A stretch of DNA of 64,000 nt from Lobosporangium transversale (Eukaryota; Mortierellomycota; Mortierellomycetes; Mortierellales; Mortierellaceae): positions 620,001 to 684,000 of the forward strand of contig NW_019028993.1 of the NCBI RefSeq assembly GCF_002105155.1, written 5' to 3'. Positions within the stretch are counted from its first letter, which is position 1, and each line of letters starts with the position of its first letter. Made by a program: the position numbers and the translations under genes. Below are positions 10,927 to 22,813 of the stretch, one piece after another. The notes beneath the pieces were generated by a model that saw only the letters and a list, made by a program, of their open reading frames with translations, searched no databases and was not told the DNA's origin.

Positions 10927-11235
10927 TTAATGATGTTGGTAACGGCGTTCAAGGTTCTGTTTTTCTGCGGCACCGAGGGCTTCGTTCGCAATGCCTTCAG
11001 CCTGCATGGTCTTATCACCGGTGAGGGAGCCGATCTTCTGTTGAGCTTGACCTTCGACTGTATGACCGATTCCATCGACATATTTCTTCTCATCCGCTTG
11101 ACGTTGAGCATTCTCGGCTTGAGTCTTTTGAGCAGCTCCACTGGCGGCCAACTCTGGTTGTCCAAGGTTCTCACCAATCTTTTGTTTCCAACCACCGAGG
11201 GTGGCATTAACGGTGTTGCTAATACGTTCTGTCAT
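10927..11235 (-). CDS. CsbD-like stress protein
   Basis: A 102-residue hydrophilic, Ala/Gln/Glu-rich protein without Cys or Trp clusters. Fungal CsbD-like proteins are small and abundant under stress; the Ustilago relative Hmp1 was described as binding cruciform DNA. The pattern is typical: an N-terminal block NATLGGWKQKIGENLG, then a second block VEGQAQQKIGSLTGDKTMQAEG, each in the form G..kqkiG.l.gd..l...G. ATG at 11235 is the only sensible start and there is no intron. A soluble cytosolic or nuclear protein is expected. The function in this organism is unproven. Confidence 0.85.
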   Translation of the reverse strand: MTERISNTVNATLGGWKQKIGENLGQPELAASGAAQKTQAENAQRQADEKKYVDGIGHTVEGQAQQKIGSLTGDKTMQAEGIANEALGAAEKQNLERRYQHH

Positions 11236-11770
11236 GGTTTTTTTTAATGTTGTTCTTGTTGCTGTTGTTGAAGATGAAGTTTAAAGGGTTTTCTTTTTTA
11301 AGGTGTGTGTGTGTTCCTTTCTTTTTATACATTTTTTTTTTTTTAAAAGGTCAATGACATCAAAATTATCTAATCGACTTTTATACTTTTCAAAGGATCA
11401 AATAAGATTTATTTTGCGTGAATGCATTGGAAAACTCTCAAGCAGGCGCACAGACAAAGCATGACCCTCACGTCATTTGTGCTATAAAAAAATATAAAAA
11501 AAAAAAAAAAAAAAAAGCTTAACAGTCTTGAAAAGTAAGCAAAAAAGAGAACAATAAACAGACAGAGAGAGAGAGGGAGAGAGAGATAGAGAAAGAGGGA
11601 GTTATAGAATGAGTGAATGGGTGAGTGTTAAGTTAGAGGGATTCACCTTTATTAGACATCTATACATTCAGGTCGAATTAAATTAAATTAATCCCGTTAC
11701 TTGCTTCCTTTTTTCTTTTCGGTCCATCATGTGAATCAATACAATAAAAAAAACTATTTTTTTTTTTCCC
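11236..11770. other. Intergenic, upstream of CsbD-like gene
   Basis: No gene. Contains GT and GA simple repeats and an A tract at about 11496-11516. The 3' end of the neighbouring membrane-protein gene lies at the right side. Confidence 0.5.
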
Positions 11771-12964
11771 TTATATAGACGAAGTAGATGAAGACATTAT
11801 TATCGGTTCATGTGGATTATGTTGAATCCTTGGAGGCATTAAATTAGGATTCATCTCTGGGTATTGACTTGACTTTCTTGGGGGAGAATCTTTAGTCGGA
11901 GAAGACGAGGAATGCAATGATGTCTCAGGTACGTGGTTGATAGGAATAGCAATCTCATGTGGACTACGCTCCTGAGATTTTAATACGTTCCCTTCTAACG
12001 TGCCTACACTTGTAGAAATCGATGTCGCTGTTTCTATTGCTGTTGTTGGCGAGACAGAGCTATTGTAGGAGCTGGAGTTGAAGTTTGGGTTGGAGTAAGG
12101 CCTATACATCCCTGCTGATATCATTGTCGACCCATTTCCGAACCGTGGTTCCGGTAGTGATAAGACACCCTTACTCGTATTGTCATCATCCTGTGGATAC
12201 TGATGTTGATATTGATGTTGATGGTTGAACCTTAATTCAGCTTCGGGCGCAGATCCGGATTCGGGAACAATTTCAATCATGCAATCTCCTTTTGCTTCAT
12301 TTGCTAAACGTTTAGCATCATCATCACCATCGTCATCATTATCCAGATTGCCCTTGACCTCTTCGACCTCATCTCTCAATGTTGTGACATAACCTGGGCA
12401 AGGATGGCTTGAAAATTGAAGTTTCTGTAGATCCGACTGAAATGATGGCACACTTGTACTTGAAGGCGTTACGTTCGTAGTGGCCAACAGAGGAGGCGGA
12501 GGAGCTGATGGTACTACCATTGTTGCTGTAGAATGGGGACTTGGAATAGGAGGGATAATGGGTGATGTAGAAGAGGATGATGGAGATGTTGGGTTATATG
12601 CTGGGTTATATGCTGGGTTATATGGTAAGGAAACAGGGTCTGGAATCGGAGGTTGAAGAGACCGGACTGGTTGTAATGGATAGTGATTGAGATGTTGCTG
12701 GGGTGGTGAGGGTGATGGCTCAAGTGTATGGGTGCTGTGAGTGGGTGGTAACGGACGAACTGAGAGTGCCACTGTCCCATCTGGCCGTCTTTCCGATGAA
12801 AACGTTCCCTGTGGCTCTTGAGCATGGATCAGATTAGTAGCATCCATCAGTTTCTGGGTCTGTCGATTTGTAACCTTTTTGTGGAAAAAGAGAAAGTAGA
12901 TCAATAATCCGACCCCAGCCAGCGAACCAAAGACGATCCCAACTATCGTTCCAGCGCTTGACAT
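11771..12964 (-). CDS. Single-pass membrane protein with disordered tail
   Basis: Family not recognised. The 397-residue product has one clear membrane helix near the N-terminus (about residues 6-27, IVGIVFGSLAGVGLLIYFLF) with Gly/Ala spacing, followed by a positively charged segment HKKVTNRQTQK that predicts a cytosolic C-terminus. The remaining 365 residues are Pro/Ser/Thr/Asn-rich, with three YNPA units in tandem and short HQHQYQHQY repeats. Fungal stress sensors and adaptor-like membrane proteins can have this layout, but no domain supports a specific role. There is no N-terminal Ser/Thr-rich ectodomain, so it is not a classic Wsc/Mid2 sensor. Single exon, start ATG at 12964. Confidence 0.65.
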   Translation of the reverse strand: MSSAGTIVGIVFGSLAGVGLLIYFLFFHKKVTNRQTQKLMDATNLIHAQEPQGTFSSERRPDGTVALSVRPLPPTHSTHTLEPSPSPPQQHLNHYPLQPVRSLQPPIPDPVSLPYNPAYNPAYNPTSPSSSSTSPIIPPIPSPHSTATMVVPSAPPPPLLATTNVTPSSTSVPSFQSDLQKLQFSSHPCPGYVTTLRDEVEEVKGNLDNDDDGDDDAKRLANEAKGDCMIEIVPESGSAPEAELRFNHQHQYQHQYPQDDDNTSKGVLSLPEPRFGNGSTMISAGMYRPYSNPNFNSSSYNSSVSPTTAIETATSISTSVGTLEGNVLKSQERSPHEIAIPINHVPETSLHSSSSPTKDSPPRKSSQYPEMNPNLMPPRIQHNPHEPIIMSSSTSSI

Positions 12965-13678
12965 CTCTGCAAAATATAAAAGTGATTCCTTTTTTTGCTT
13001 TGCTTTGCTTTGCTTTGCTTTGCTTTGCTTTTTTTTTTTTTTTTTTTGCTTTGGTCGTGTAAAATTATTCCAGCTGATCGTATTTTAAGGAAAGGCGTTA
13101 AATCTTCCGAAATCGAAAGTGACACATGCACACATTGGCTAACTGTAATGCTGTTTGTCGATTAGTTTGTAATTGCTGTTTATAAGGCTGATGCTAATTT
13201 CCCAACAATGTTATAAATGTACTCAAGTGGAAGAAAAATGATGAACAAGTAGGGGAAGGAGGTTCTTTGATTCTTTGACTGGGAAAGAAAAAAAGCTAGT
13301 GCATGAATAAACTCTAGATAGTTGGCGTATTAGCTCCTTTATATTTCTTTTTTCGATTTTACAGTTTGTTTCTGCCGTTGCGTTGTATTGCGGCGTTGCT
13401 TATTTGCTATTAACGAAACAGGCGCAGTAAAAAAAAAAAAATTGGGCTTTTGTGCGATCGAAAAAAAAAGGTTTTTTTATATATGAGCACAGCCAGCTTA
13501 AACTTTTAAGTCAACATCTAATATATAATTTTATTCACATTTCCGCGGAAGCAGAAATTGCTGCAATGTGCGACTCGTAAAAAAAAAAATAAAAAAAAAA
13601 TAGAAAAATAAAAGAATGATAGTGTAGTGAGTGGGAAGACAAAAAAAAAAAGATAATAATAAAAATGAAAAAGTATCC

Positions 13679-13721
<43 letters not shown>

Positions 13722-13722
13722 T
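12965..13722. other. Intergenic with TTTGC microsatellite
   Basis: Contains about seven TTTGC pentamers near 12994-13030 running into a T tract, and a back-to-back T and A homopolymer pair near 13679-13719, just downstream of the eRF3 stop. No gene seen. Confidence 0.6.
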
Positions 13723-15925
13723 TTAAGCAGAATCGTCAGTGATAAGCTTAGTGACCTTTCCAATAGCAATAGTCTTGCCCTCATCACGGAGAGTGAAGCG
13801 ACCCATACGGGGTGAATCTGTAAAAGTCTCCATGCAGAGCGGTCCTGTGGTCTCAATCATGACAATACCCTGTTGACCTTTCTTCAAAAACTGTGGAGGC
13901 TTCTTGGATTTGCGACCAGTCTTCTTATCAATCAAGTGCATCATGGCCGACAGTGTGATCTCCTCAATGGCATTATGGATGTGTAACACTGCGGTGTAAC
14001 CAGCACAAATAATGTTCTTGTGATCCAAGATTCCTAATTGCGCCTCGAACTTAGAAACAGCATGGACTGGGTTCTTGGGACTGCACAGCACGAAACCAAT
14101 CATAATATCCTAGACAATAAAAAAAAAAAAAAAAAAAAAAAAAGTCCCATAATTTGAATTAGCTTGGTGTAGTAAAAAAAAAAAAAAAAAGTCGAAACCA
14201 TCATTGTCTATGCCTAAACAGCTTACCTCCTCTTCAATATTACGGAGACGGAGGCGAATGTTGTCACCAACGGCTGCTGCTGGAATCTCCTCCTCAAGTT
14301 CGTTGAATATAGCTTGGACTTCAACTTTGGAACCATTGGGCATCATCAAAAGATTGGCACCCTTCTTGAGAGAACCAGACTCGATCTTTCCAACAACGAC
14401 TGTTCCCATATCCTTGTACTTTTCACTGATAGGCATGCGAAGAGGTGCACTAAAATTGCGATCTGCAAGTTTGAGTGAATCCAAATAGCCCAAAAGAGAG
14501 GGTCCTTTGTACCAATCACAGATGGAAGCGTCCAAATCCGCCTTAATGTTGGCTCCTGTGAATCCAGAGACAGGCATGAACATAACATCTGTTTTCATGT
14601 TGAAGCCGCTACCCTTCAAGAAGGGTGTCAATTTGCTAACACATTCATCATATCTTTCCTTTGACCAGGAAACGGTAGGGTCATCCATCTTGTTGATAAC
14701 CACTACCAGTTTGTTGACACCACCGCTCTTGGCCAATTGAGCATGTTCACGAGTCTGCCCACCGTTTTCGAAACCAGTCTCAAACTCTCCTTTACGGGCT
14801 GAAATGACCAATACGGCGCAATCAGCCTGTGCAGCACCTCCGATCATGCTAGGCACATAAGTTTTATGTCCAGGAGCGTCCAAAATGGTATAGCGGCGGG
14901 TATCGGTCTCGAAGTATGCACGTCCACACTCGACGGTCTTGCCCTGTTTTTTCATAACAGTAATAAAAAAAAAAAAAAAAAATTAAATAAGAAACTGCCC
15001 ACATAAAAAACAGCCTTCCATGAAATCCTAAGTAGCGTTTACAATATTATATGACGAATAATGGATCCCATCATACCTTAGCACGCTCTTCAGCGTTAGT
15101 ATCCAAAGCCCAGGACAAGTACCAAGAATCACGCCCAGCCTCCTTGGCATCTTTCTCATACTTTTCTAAGGTCCTCTTATCAATCATTCCAGTTGCCTCC
15201 CTAAAAAATAAGGGAAAAAAAAAAAAAAAAAAAAAAAAAGATTATTAATCACAAGCTCTACTATAAGCTTATCAGGAAACAGAAGAATTCGTTTTTTTTT
15301 TCTTAAAATCTTGTCCTTACAAGATACGACCCCCCATGGTAGACTTTCCAGCATCAACGTGGCCGATAAAGATGACGTTAACGTGCTCTTTTCCAAAAAA
15401 CTCAGTCAAGGTTTCTTGATCAACAGCATCTTCTTCCTCCTCAACAGGAGCAGGAGGGGCTGCAGCAGGAGCCTTAGGGGCAGCCTCGACTTTCTTCTTG
15501 GGGGCCTCAGCTGTGGGGGCCTTGGGTGCAGGGGAAGCAGGCTTTGCTACTGGTGCTGCGGCTGCGGCTGCTGCTGCGGCAGGAACAGGCTTAGGAGCAG
15601 CAGGTGTGGTGTCAACAGTCTTGTTCAAAACAGCAGCTGGAGGAGGGCGGTTGAAGTCGAGGGTAGCTGCTGTGGGAGCAGGGGCGGAGTCAGAGGAGGA
15701 TGTTTCGACAGTTTTGTTAAGTACAGCAGCAGGAGGAGGACGGTTGAAGTCAATGCCTGAAGAGGTTGGAGGTGCAGGTGGAGCCTCAGCAGCAGGTTGA
15801 GGCATCCATGAAGGCACAAAAGGCTTTGCGGCAGCACGGGGAATAAATGTGCCAGCATTAGGATTGAGAGACAATCCTGAAAGCGTTGTGGTAGGGGGAG
15901 CGGTGTTGTCGTTCTGCTCGCTCAT
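13723..15925 (-). CDS. SUP35: Translation termination factor eRF3 (Sup35)
   Basis: GTPase partner of eRF1 in translation termination. Exons 15321-15925, 15077-15200, 14227-14943 and 13723-14109 join in phase to give 610 residues. The N-terminus carries a PAM2-type motif (LNPNAGTFIP, about residues 20-29) for binding poly(A)-binding protein. It is followed by a Pro/Ala-rich region rather than the Gln/Asn prion domain of yeast. The GTPase core shows GHVDAGKST (about 188-196), DAPGH (about 265-269) and NKMD (about 327-330), and the C-terminal barrel ends with GRFTLRDEGKTIAIGKV. The long homopolymer runs here are in introns or just past the stop. The product call is firm. Confidence 0.95.
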
Positions 15926-16618
15926 GGTTGATCGTCTTTAAAGTGAAATTAGAGATGAAGAAGAGCCTAACAGATCAACCTCTGCCCGCTTTGATCGATT
16001 CGTCAAGCATTTTTTTTTTCAATTTCTAGTGGCGTGTGTGACGGGGGAAGCAGATTTGTAGTAAGCACGATTCAAGAACCTTCTAGACGTAATTGTATCT
16101 TAAATCCCAGGGCGAGGGTGCTCCACGTGGAAGTAGTCTAGTTATTTCTGACTTGACTTCAAACCCTGAAGCAGTCCAGAAGACCCTGTGACATGAAAGA
16201 ACCTCACGGCTAACAAATTTTTTTCTTTGAATCGCTTTTTAATTTGGTGGCTGATTGTCTGAAATGAGGGTATTCTATCCAATTTAAAATTTTGAAATAT
16301 ATTAGTCAACGACTTCTGGCTGTGCACCGCTAGTGAACCAGACCTAATGGAACTTCTCAAGAAGGAGGGAAAGAGAGATCCCTTTTACATTTCCGGGGCA
16401 CAGTCACTTTCTTTCCTAATCCTTTACCATAATATGAGGATTTGAAATAATAGAGACAAGAATGAAAATGAGCCTATACAGTTATACTGAAATGCCTTTT
16501 TATTATTTTTACCTAATGGAGCTTATTTGTTTGAGACAGTGACAGCAAAGCGGTGTGTAAACTCAAAAAAAAGGACCAATGCTGTGCTTTTTTTCTGTTG
16601 ATGACTTTGGTTTAATGA
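15926..16618. other. Intergenic, upstream of eRF3
   Basis: Promoter side of eRF3, then sequence without recognisable genes or repeats. Confidence 0.45.
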
Positions 16619-17014
16619 CTACATACATGTTAATATTAAAGGTATCATCGACTCCAAGGACAGTGTGTTGCATCCCTCTATTTCAAAATTGAAATCGACA
16701 ACCACCATTCTTACCAATACATTGGTAAATCCCAGGTGTTTCAAATATTCTATGTTGTTCAATGTCATCAATGCATCAATGCCAGACCATACACACTTGC
16801 AAAGCCCAAGCGCATAGACCACCTGTCCGAAGAAGCTGTTTGAAGCATTGGATAAGGATTGCATGTTCCATCCTGTTCCATTCAAGTTCTGCCTCAAGTG
16901 CATGGCTGCGGACAGGTCCGGCATGCCGTCACCCAAATATTCAAGCCGCCCAAACTGGAGCGACTTGAGGGGTAAGGCATGCTTGAGAAATGCCTTGCCT
17001 CTGAAGCTACACAT
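16619..17014 (-). CDS. Unrecognised ORF, possibly a gene fragment
   Basis: An ATG-initiated frame of 131 codons, open further upstream to about 17110. Amino-acid use is protein-like, with regularly spaced leucines (KSLQFGRLEYLGDGM, NNIEYLKHLGF), so it may be a remnant of a leucine-rich gene. The LEYLGD string resembles an RNase III motif, but none of the other RNase III features is present. No intron signals or promoter were found. It sits at the edge of a long decayed region. Confidence 0.25.
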   Translation of the reverse strand: MCSFRGKAFLKHALPLKSLQFGRLEYLGDGMPDLSAAMHLRQNLNGTGWNMQSLSNASNSFFGQVVYALGLCKCVWSGIDALMTLNNIEYLKHLGFTNVLVRMVVVDFNFEIEGCNTLSLESMIPLILTCM

Positions 17015-19805
17015 GGTAACGGATTTGACTTCCTCAATGTCTTTGTCGCGAAATGGTTCCGACTGAGGTTTGGAACATAAGGAAGTAGACAGAAGCTTCC
17101 TGCGAAGGTCACCTCCTTATCTATCGACAGGTGAGAGCTCCGCGCCTAATCAGTACTTAATAATCATACAGGGCTAACGCGCGGTTTCGTAGATGTGACC
17201 ATGGCCAGAGTTATTAAGAACTTCTTTTTTTTTCTCTTTTCATCCCAAATGAGGAATGCGCCGCTAGAAACCCCCATGCGCTGAGCTCCCAGTCCATCAC
17301 CCTTGTTAAAGCCATTATTTACCCGCGCCCTAATAAAAGGGTACCCTAGTGTTTGTCCTTGTCACATCATACAGAAACTACCGGGGCTGAAAATTTTCTG
17401 TGCGGTGGTGCAAGATCCACAGGCTGATTTTATCATACTATACTTTACTCCACATTAGGCCATTTCCTTGCTTTGGTAGCGCGTGTATTTTACTGCTGCC
17501 TCAGTGATAGTTTGATAGCTAATGCTTTTTATTATTATTATTTATTTATATCCTGGTTTTTGCTTTCGTTTTTCGTATTTGCTCAAGTATTAGTTCCTAC
17601 TCACAACGCTCAGTATTAACTATCAGCGTTTTTATAATATAATCTAGCACTACTCCCGGAGTTGATCCACGGCGACGGCCTGTACCAAATCATGATTGCA
17701 GAAACTTTGAATCGATACCGACTCACATGGTTAGATGAGAAACCTTTTGATGTGCATCCTTTAGACTGAAAGATTTGTAGAACGATTTGTTCAGTTATTC
17801 CAGATACTGAGCCCATGTAAAAACACGTAAAGGTTTAAGCTGGAAACCATTACCATCCAAGCATATAAGCATTCGGTGAATCCATTTTTTTATTCGGAAC
17901 TCTCTGCATGATACGAATACTATATTGAGGAGTTGAAGATAGATAGCATATGGGTAATATAGGTTCTAAACGCGTCGTTTAATGTCTTTTGTCTTTGAAT
18001 ATTAGATTGATGAAGCGCGTTCCCAGCCATTGAAGTTGTTGCGCATACGATCTATAAACCGATGGAAGCCCGTTTAACCCTACACTATGAAACACATAAT
18101 TATATTGGGGACACATGCTATTACGGCATAATAAAATATTGAATTTTATCAATAACATGGCTATGCTGGGTTTGGTTTTATGTTCGGAAGATATATACGT
18201 TAGATTTTATCTCTCCCATTATTATTGTTCATCATTACTCTCTAGAATGTGCAAAAAAGCAAATGCTGAATATATGTTCGTTATTCAGTCAATACTTTGA
18301 AATCATAAATTGGTTTCACTTACTCTCTTCCCTGAGCGATTTCGAAAATCACTCATCATCCATCCTTTCCCAGGGGAGACGAAGGGTGTTTATGAAGGAA
18401 AAATAAAAATTCTCGATATTTCCATGTTTGAAGAAGGAATATATTATACTTCGTTTTTCTTTTTGTGTTATCAATTTGGTGTTTTATAGCGACGCAATGG
18501 AAGCTGAGTATCCTGCTGCCAATTTATGCGGAACGGCACCAACCCACAGACAGATGTTGTCGTCCAGCTGAAGGTCGCTCTTCATGTACTTGCCTAAACT
18601 GGGTCCCATGCTTCAAATGAAGCCTTGTCTCACATTTTATGCGTTACCGTTGGGTCTGTGGTAAAATATTACCGAAGATGCATTATGGCCTTATGCTCCA
18701 AGACCACAATGTTCGTATCTTGGCCAGACAGGGAAGAAAGGTCAAAGATTAAGTCACATTTTCAGGTCTCACTGTTACCATTGATTCTTGCTTGGAACTT
18801 GGCAACATCTACCTCAATGAGCAAGAAAGGAATAGAAAAGGGTCTCAACTTACCTCGAGAACCTGGTAATTATAGCATCGAGTAAAGAACGAGCACCTTG
18901 AGCACCTTGATGGCCTTGGGATCTTGAGTACCTTGAGTACCTTGAGCATCTTAATTGACTTGGATGCTCTAGCTTCTCGAGACTCTAGCATTTAAGCTAA
19001 CGGCAGTTGGCGACCTTGAGTATTTTATTTTGACTCGAAGCTTTCCTATGCTCTATATCCAATGTCCCATGTCATTTGTCCTAATGTCATTTGCCTTAAT
19101 GTCATTTGAACTATATCCTGTGCACTATGGTCAGAAAAGAGTACGCCAGACGACGTAGCGTCAGTCGTTGTTGCAGAATCGCCCATTCACTCGTTGAATC
19201 CTGCTCAAATGAACTATTTAACAAACAATAGTCAACCAAAATCTTTATGTCTTCAAAGCAGCTCATCATTCGCTTCTGTATTCGAAAAAGATGGCTGCGA
19301 GGAAGCTTTGCTCTAGGAGATAAAAGAAAGGTGTACATCAGCAGGACGAGCTAATGCTTTGTTGAATAAAGAGATTTTTTTTGAAAAAATAAAGAAATAA
19401 TTATTACCAAAAGTTATAAAGAGTGTCAGACTCTTCGCCTGTCTGCAGATAAGCAAACAGCCCAGGGCGCACCACGAGGAGGTGGTCTGACTATCGCGTC
19501 CTGCTGGCCCCGCAACTCTCTGACAATCCGCCGACCAATCATCAACGAGTACAAACAATCAGCCTTGTTGAAGCGCTGGAGCAACATTTTCGCCCGATTC
19601 GCACCTGTGGTGGACCAGAACTACTGGCTGATGCAACGCCGCGGGGAGACGCACCAGGCACATAAAAGTGACTGAGTGAGGTGCAAGCTTGGTGGGGGAA
19701 AAGAGAGGTATTTATACATCCAATCTTTTTTTTTCATGAGAAACTATGGAGACAATGATGGAACTTGGCAATGGGATTTTTGCTGTCAACAGTGCAAGGT
19801 TTTTG

Positions 19806-19839
<34 letters not shown>

Positions 19840-20069
19840 AAAATGACAGCATCAACATTAAGGAAGGATCCAAATCGCCAAACCGTCGTTCGTCAAATGA
19901 GGTTTGCTTTTATTTGATGGACGCGTCTCTGAAATCGTGAATCGGACCAATAGTTTTTTTTTTTTTTTTTTTCATTACGCCAGGTTGAAATAGCCGACGT
20001 ATTTTTGCATAGTTATTGGAATTCATTCGACAGAACTTTTCGCAGCTGGTGACTTACCTTTTTTTTGAC
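17015..20069. other. Gene-poor decayed region
   Basis: Mostly unassignable sequence with scattered short frames. A start-less open frame on the plus strand at about 19428-19674 (GC-richer, encoding for example KRWSNIFARFAPVVDQNYW) could be a gene or transposon relic; I cannot name it. An A run lies at about 19808-19838 and a T run at about 19953-19971. Confidence 0.4.
18888..18955. repeat. Short minisatellite (GAGCACCTT / GAGTACCTT)
   Basis: About six degenerate 9-base units such as GAGCACCTT and GAGTACCTT in tandem. No coding frame is associated. Confidence 0.6.
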
Positions 20070-20413
20070 ATACAAAATATACCTCACGTCGGTTTTTGCA
20101 AAAGTAAAAAATCGGTAAGTTACTTACGGGTTTCTTACCTCTGTATACCTCTGCGATACCGATTTCTTACCTCTGCGATACCGCTTTCTTACCTCTGCAA
20201 AAAGTTTACTCCAAAAATGGATAACAGCTTCTTCTTATTTGCATGTATATGCTGGGTCCCTATATATGCATAACTTGCGCTTGGTTCTTATATACATATA
20301 TATATATACTTACTGATTTTTACTCGAAATATACCGATGTTTAAGTAAATAATAAGTAAAAATTTACTGAAAAACTTCAAGTACGAATGTTCAGTACATC
20401 AGTACAGGTCACT
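20070..20413. mobile_element. hAT transposon remnant (one end)
   Basis: About 220 bases (20070-20285) match the left subterminal region of the complete hAT element at 27389, including the repeated TTACCTCTGCGATACCG units and a closely matching run from GCAAAAAGTTTAC to the GCGCTTGG segment. The right boundary at about 20413 reads ...GTACATCAGTACAGGTCACTG, the reverse complement of a CAGTG...TACTGATGTAC terminus like that of the full element. The matching left terminus is not recognisable. It abuts the truncated RNI-like gene, so this insertion may have removed that gene's 5' part. Confidence 0.65.
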
Positions 20414-20443
20414 GCATTCATCTTGTTGGTTTTGTTCAACTAG

Positions 20444-22175
20444 AATTGAACCCCCGCGTATTGCATATTATCCTGATAAGATCCTAGATGTCATTACAAA
20501 GATACCGGACCCCAGCAACAACAACGCCCTCACCTATTGGTCAACATTGAAAAAGTCGGAAAACCAGGCCACCTCTGAGGATCCCCTTTTGTCTCTCTCG
20601 AGCCTGGCTCAATCTTTCCACAACGAACAAAGCGAGACGATCAAGTCTAACCTTGAACAGATTAAGGAATTGTTGATAAAGGCTGAAGACAAAGGCGACC
20701 AGATGCTTAAGCTGCAACTGGAGGCTAAGGAAAAGGATGAACTGATTATTAGTTTGCAACATCAAGCCCTCGACAGACTTGCTATCCTTCAAAAGCATGC
20801 TGAAGCTATCCTTGTCCAGAACTTTGAGCTACACGAGTATCCAATCCCTCGATTGTTTATAATTTTCCCCGTCGACCACACCAAATGGAATCCAATGAAT
20901 GTCTTGGGGAACAAGTTTCGTCTCCATTTCCTCTGTGAATGCGGGAACTATACCATCTTGGCAAGCAAGAGCAATCAGAACCAAATCCATATCGCCAAAC
21001 ATGACGGGCATGAAATCCGAGACAGCACTGAGTTCTTTCGCAAATATGGAAAGCACATGCTTATCCTTTTACAATGGCTCAGATTGGGAATGCTCTCCGC
21101 TGCTTCCCTGGTACCAGCCTCGCCTTTTATCGATGCTGGTATCAATTATTCAATTGACTATATAAAAGCCCTCTCTGTTGAGTATCCTGTCCTGAACAAC
21201 ATCAATACGATTGATGACTATGAGGGACTTGAAGGAGCTGACCTCCAGCAGTTGAGCACCTTCCTTCGAAGTAACGACGAAGACAGGAAACTTGGCAACT
21301 TGTACAGGATCACAACCGAGGCAGGTCATGTCAATTGGGTTTGCTCGGAACACTATCGTTTGACATATAAAGAAAAAGAGCAGAAAGCGTTTGCAAATGC
21401 TGTGGAGATGAATGGTGGGAAATATGATCAGCAACTTGGTAAAGCGGTCATCACATTGGGATCCAGAACGAGAGCTGAGGAATTCTTCGATGCCCTAGCC
21501 AATGCAAGGCGTATTTATGACTTGGATATCACATTCGCCTGAGATTGCTCCAAGGCTGATCTCGAAGCATTTAAAGATGTCTTGAAGATGTCAAGTGTAT
21601 CAACTCTTCGACTTGATATGGAACAGTTCCAAGAAAGCGTTGGCAGGAAATTGCTTTTATTATCTACGCGATATGAAATTCTTGTTCGCATCATTGAGCT
21701 TCGCAATTTGAAAACGATTCACATCGTTCTATCCAAGGATTTCGTAAGACTTGACTATTTACAACCTAGGAGATCAGACCTTTACAGGTTATCTTTTGAG
21801 ATGAAATCTCACTCAATTGGGTCTAGTAGGTTTCGAGTACTTGTAAATTCACTCAAGACCAACACGACTTTGACCGCTTTGGATTTGAAGTCTAATCCGA
21901 TTGAAAAGGAAGGGATTATGGCGGTAGCGGAGGCATTTAAGATCAACACGGGTTTGACCACTTTGAAATTGCAACTCTTCGGTATTGAGGATATAGGAGC
22001 TCCAGCACTGTCAGAGGCACTAAAGATTAACAGGACTTTGACCCATCTGGACTTGGGTTTCATCAGCTTAGATAAAAAGAAAAAGGTCATGTCACTGTTA
22101 GAGGCAGTCAAGGTTAACAGGACTTTGGCTATTGATGTAGATGATCAATTAGGAAAGCTTAGCTTTGGTTTATAA
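20444..22175 (+). pseudogene. RNI-like/LRR gene, 5'-truncated with in-frame stop
   Basis: The frame runs from a possible splice acceptor near 20443 to the stop at 22173-22175, interrupted once by TGA at 21540-21542 in the same frame. The first part has a coiled-coil-like segment (about 20640-20800), then blocks such as HEYPIPRLFIIFPVDHTKW and GNKFRLHFLCECG, which I associate with RNI-like proteins of Mortierella. The second part is a leucine-rich repeat domain of the RNase-inhibitor type (TALDLKSNPIEKEG, THLDLGFISLDKKKK). No upstream exon with an ATG is visible and a hAT end lies directly 5'. Most likely a pseudogene. A sequencing error or readthrough at the TGA is possible, but the missing 5' end argues against function. 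Confidence 0.75.
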
Positions 22176-22202
22176 AACTGTGTTGATGAATGAGGTTTTA
22201 GA

Positions 22203-22205
<3 letters not shown>

Positions 22206-22241
<36 letters not shown>
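22206..22241. repeat. Poly(T) run of about 36 bases
   Basis: Homopolymer between the RNI-like pseudogene and the four-helix membrane-protein gene. Confidence 0.9.
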
Positions 22242-22242
<1 letters not shown>

Positions 22243-22399
22243 ATCTACATCCTATTAGTAATATATTTTATTTTTAATATAGCATGATATGGTTGACAGA
22301 GGTAAGGTCTACAAAAAAAAAATAAAAATAAATGGTAGATGGAGAGAGAGGGGGGAGAGGTCGGCTACTACAAAAGGAGAAGGGTGTCTATTTTGACTT

Positions 22400-22778
22400 T
22401 TAAACGTTGTTCTCAGTGCCGGGCTTCTCGCCGTGACCGCTGCGCCACTGGTCAAGACGACGCTCCTCCTCCAAGTGATCCTCCCACTCGCGTCCGCTGA
22501 CCCATTTGGAAAGGACGAGGGTGAAATAGAAGCCAAGGACCATGGCGATGGTGACCAAGGCAATGGAGATGGTAACAGCCTTCTCGCGACGTTCATTGCA
22601 CATCGCCTCTGTCCAGTTCTTGTCCTTGTTGAGCTCAATGCAGCCCGCGTTCACCTTTTCGACGTGGTTATCCTCAACAGCGATGTAAACGACAGCCCAG
22701 CAGAGGAACATCAACAAGAAACCCCATGAGAAGGAAACATATTGGCGAAGGTGCCAGGTGGTGCCCTATATTTGTAGG

Positions 22779-22813
<35 letters not shown>

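Noticed and set aside
16619-17014. RNase III-like motif LEYLGD
   Set aside because: A single short motif without the downstream catalytic residues or double-stranded RNA-binding domain.
21540-21542. Stop-codon readthrough or recoded TGA in the RNI-like gene
   Set aside because: No CTA readthrough context, and the 5' end of the gene is missing, so ordinary pseudogenisation is simpler.
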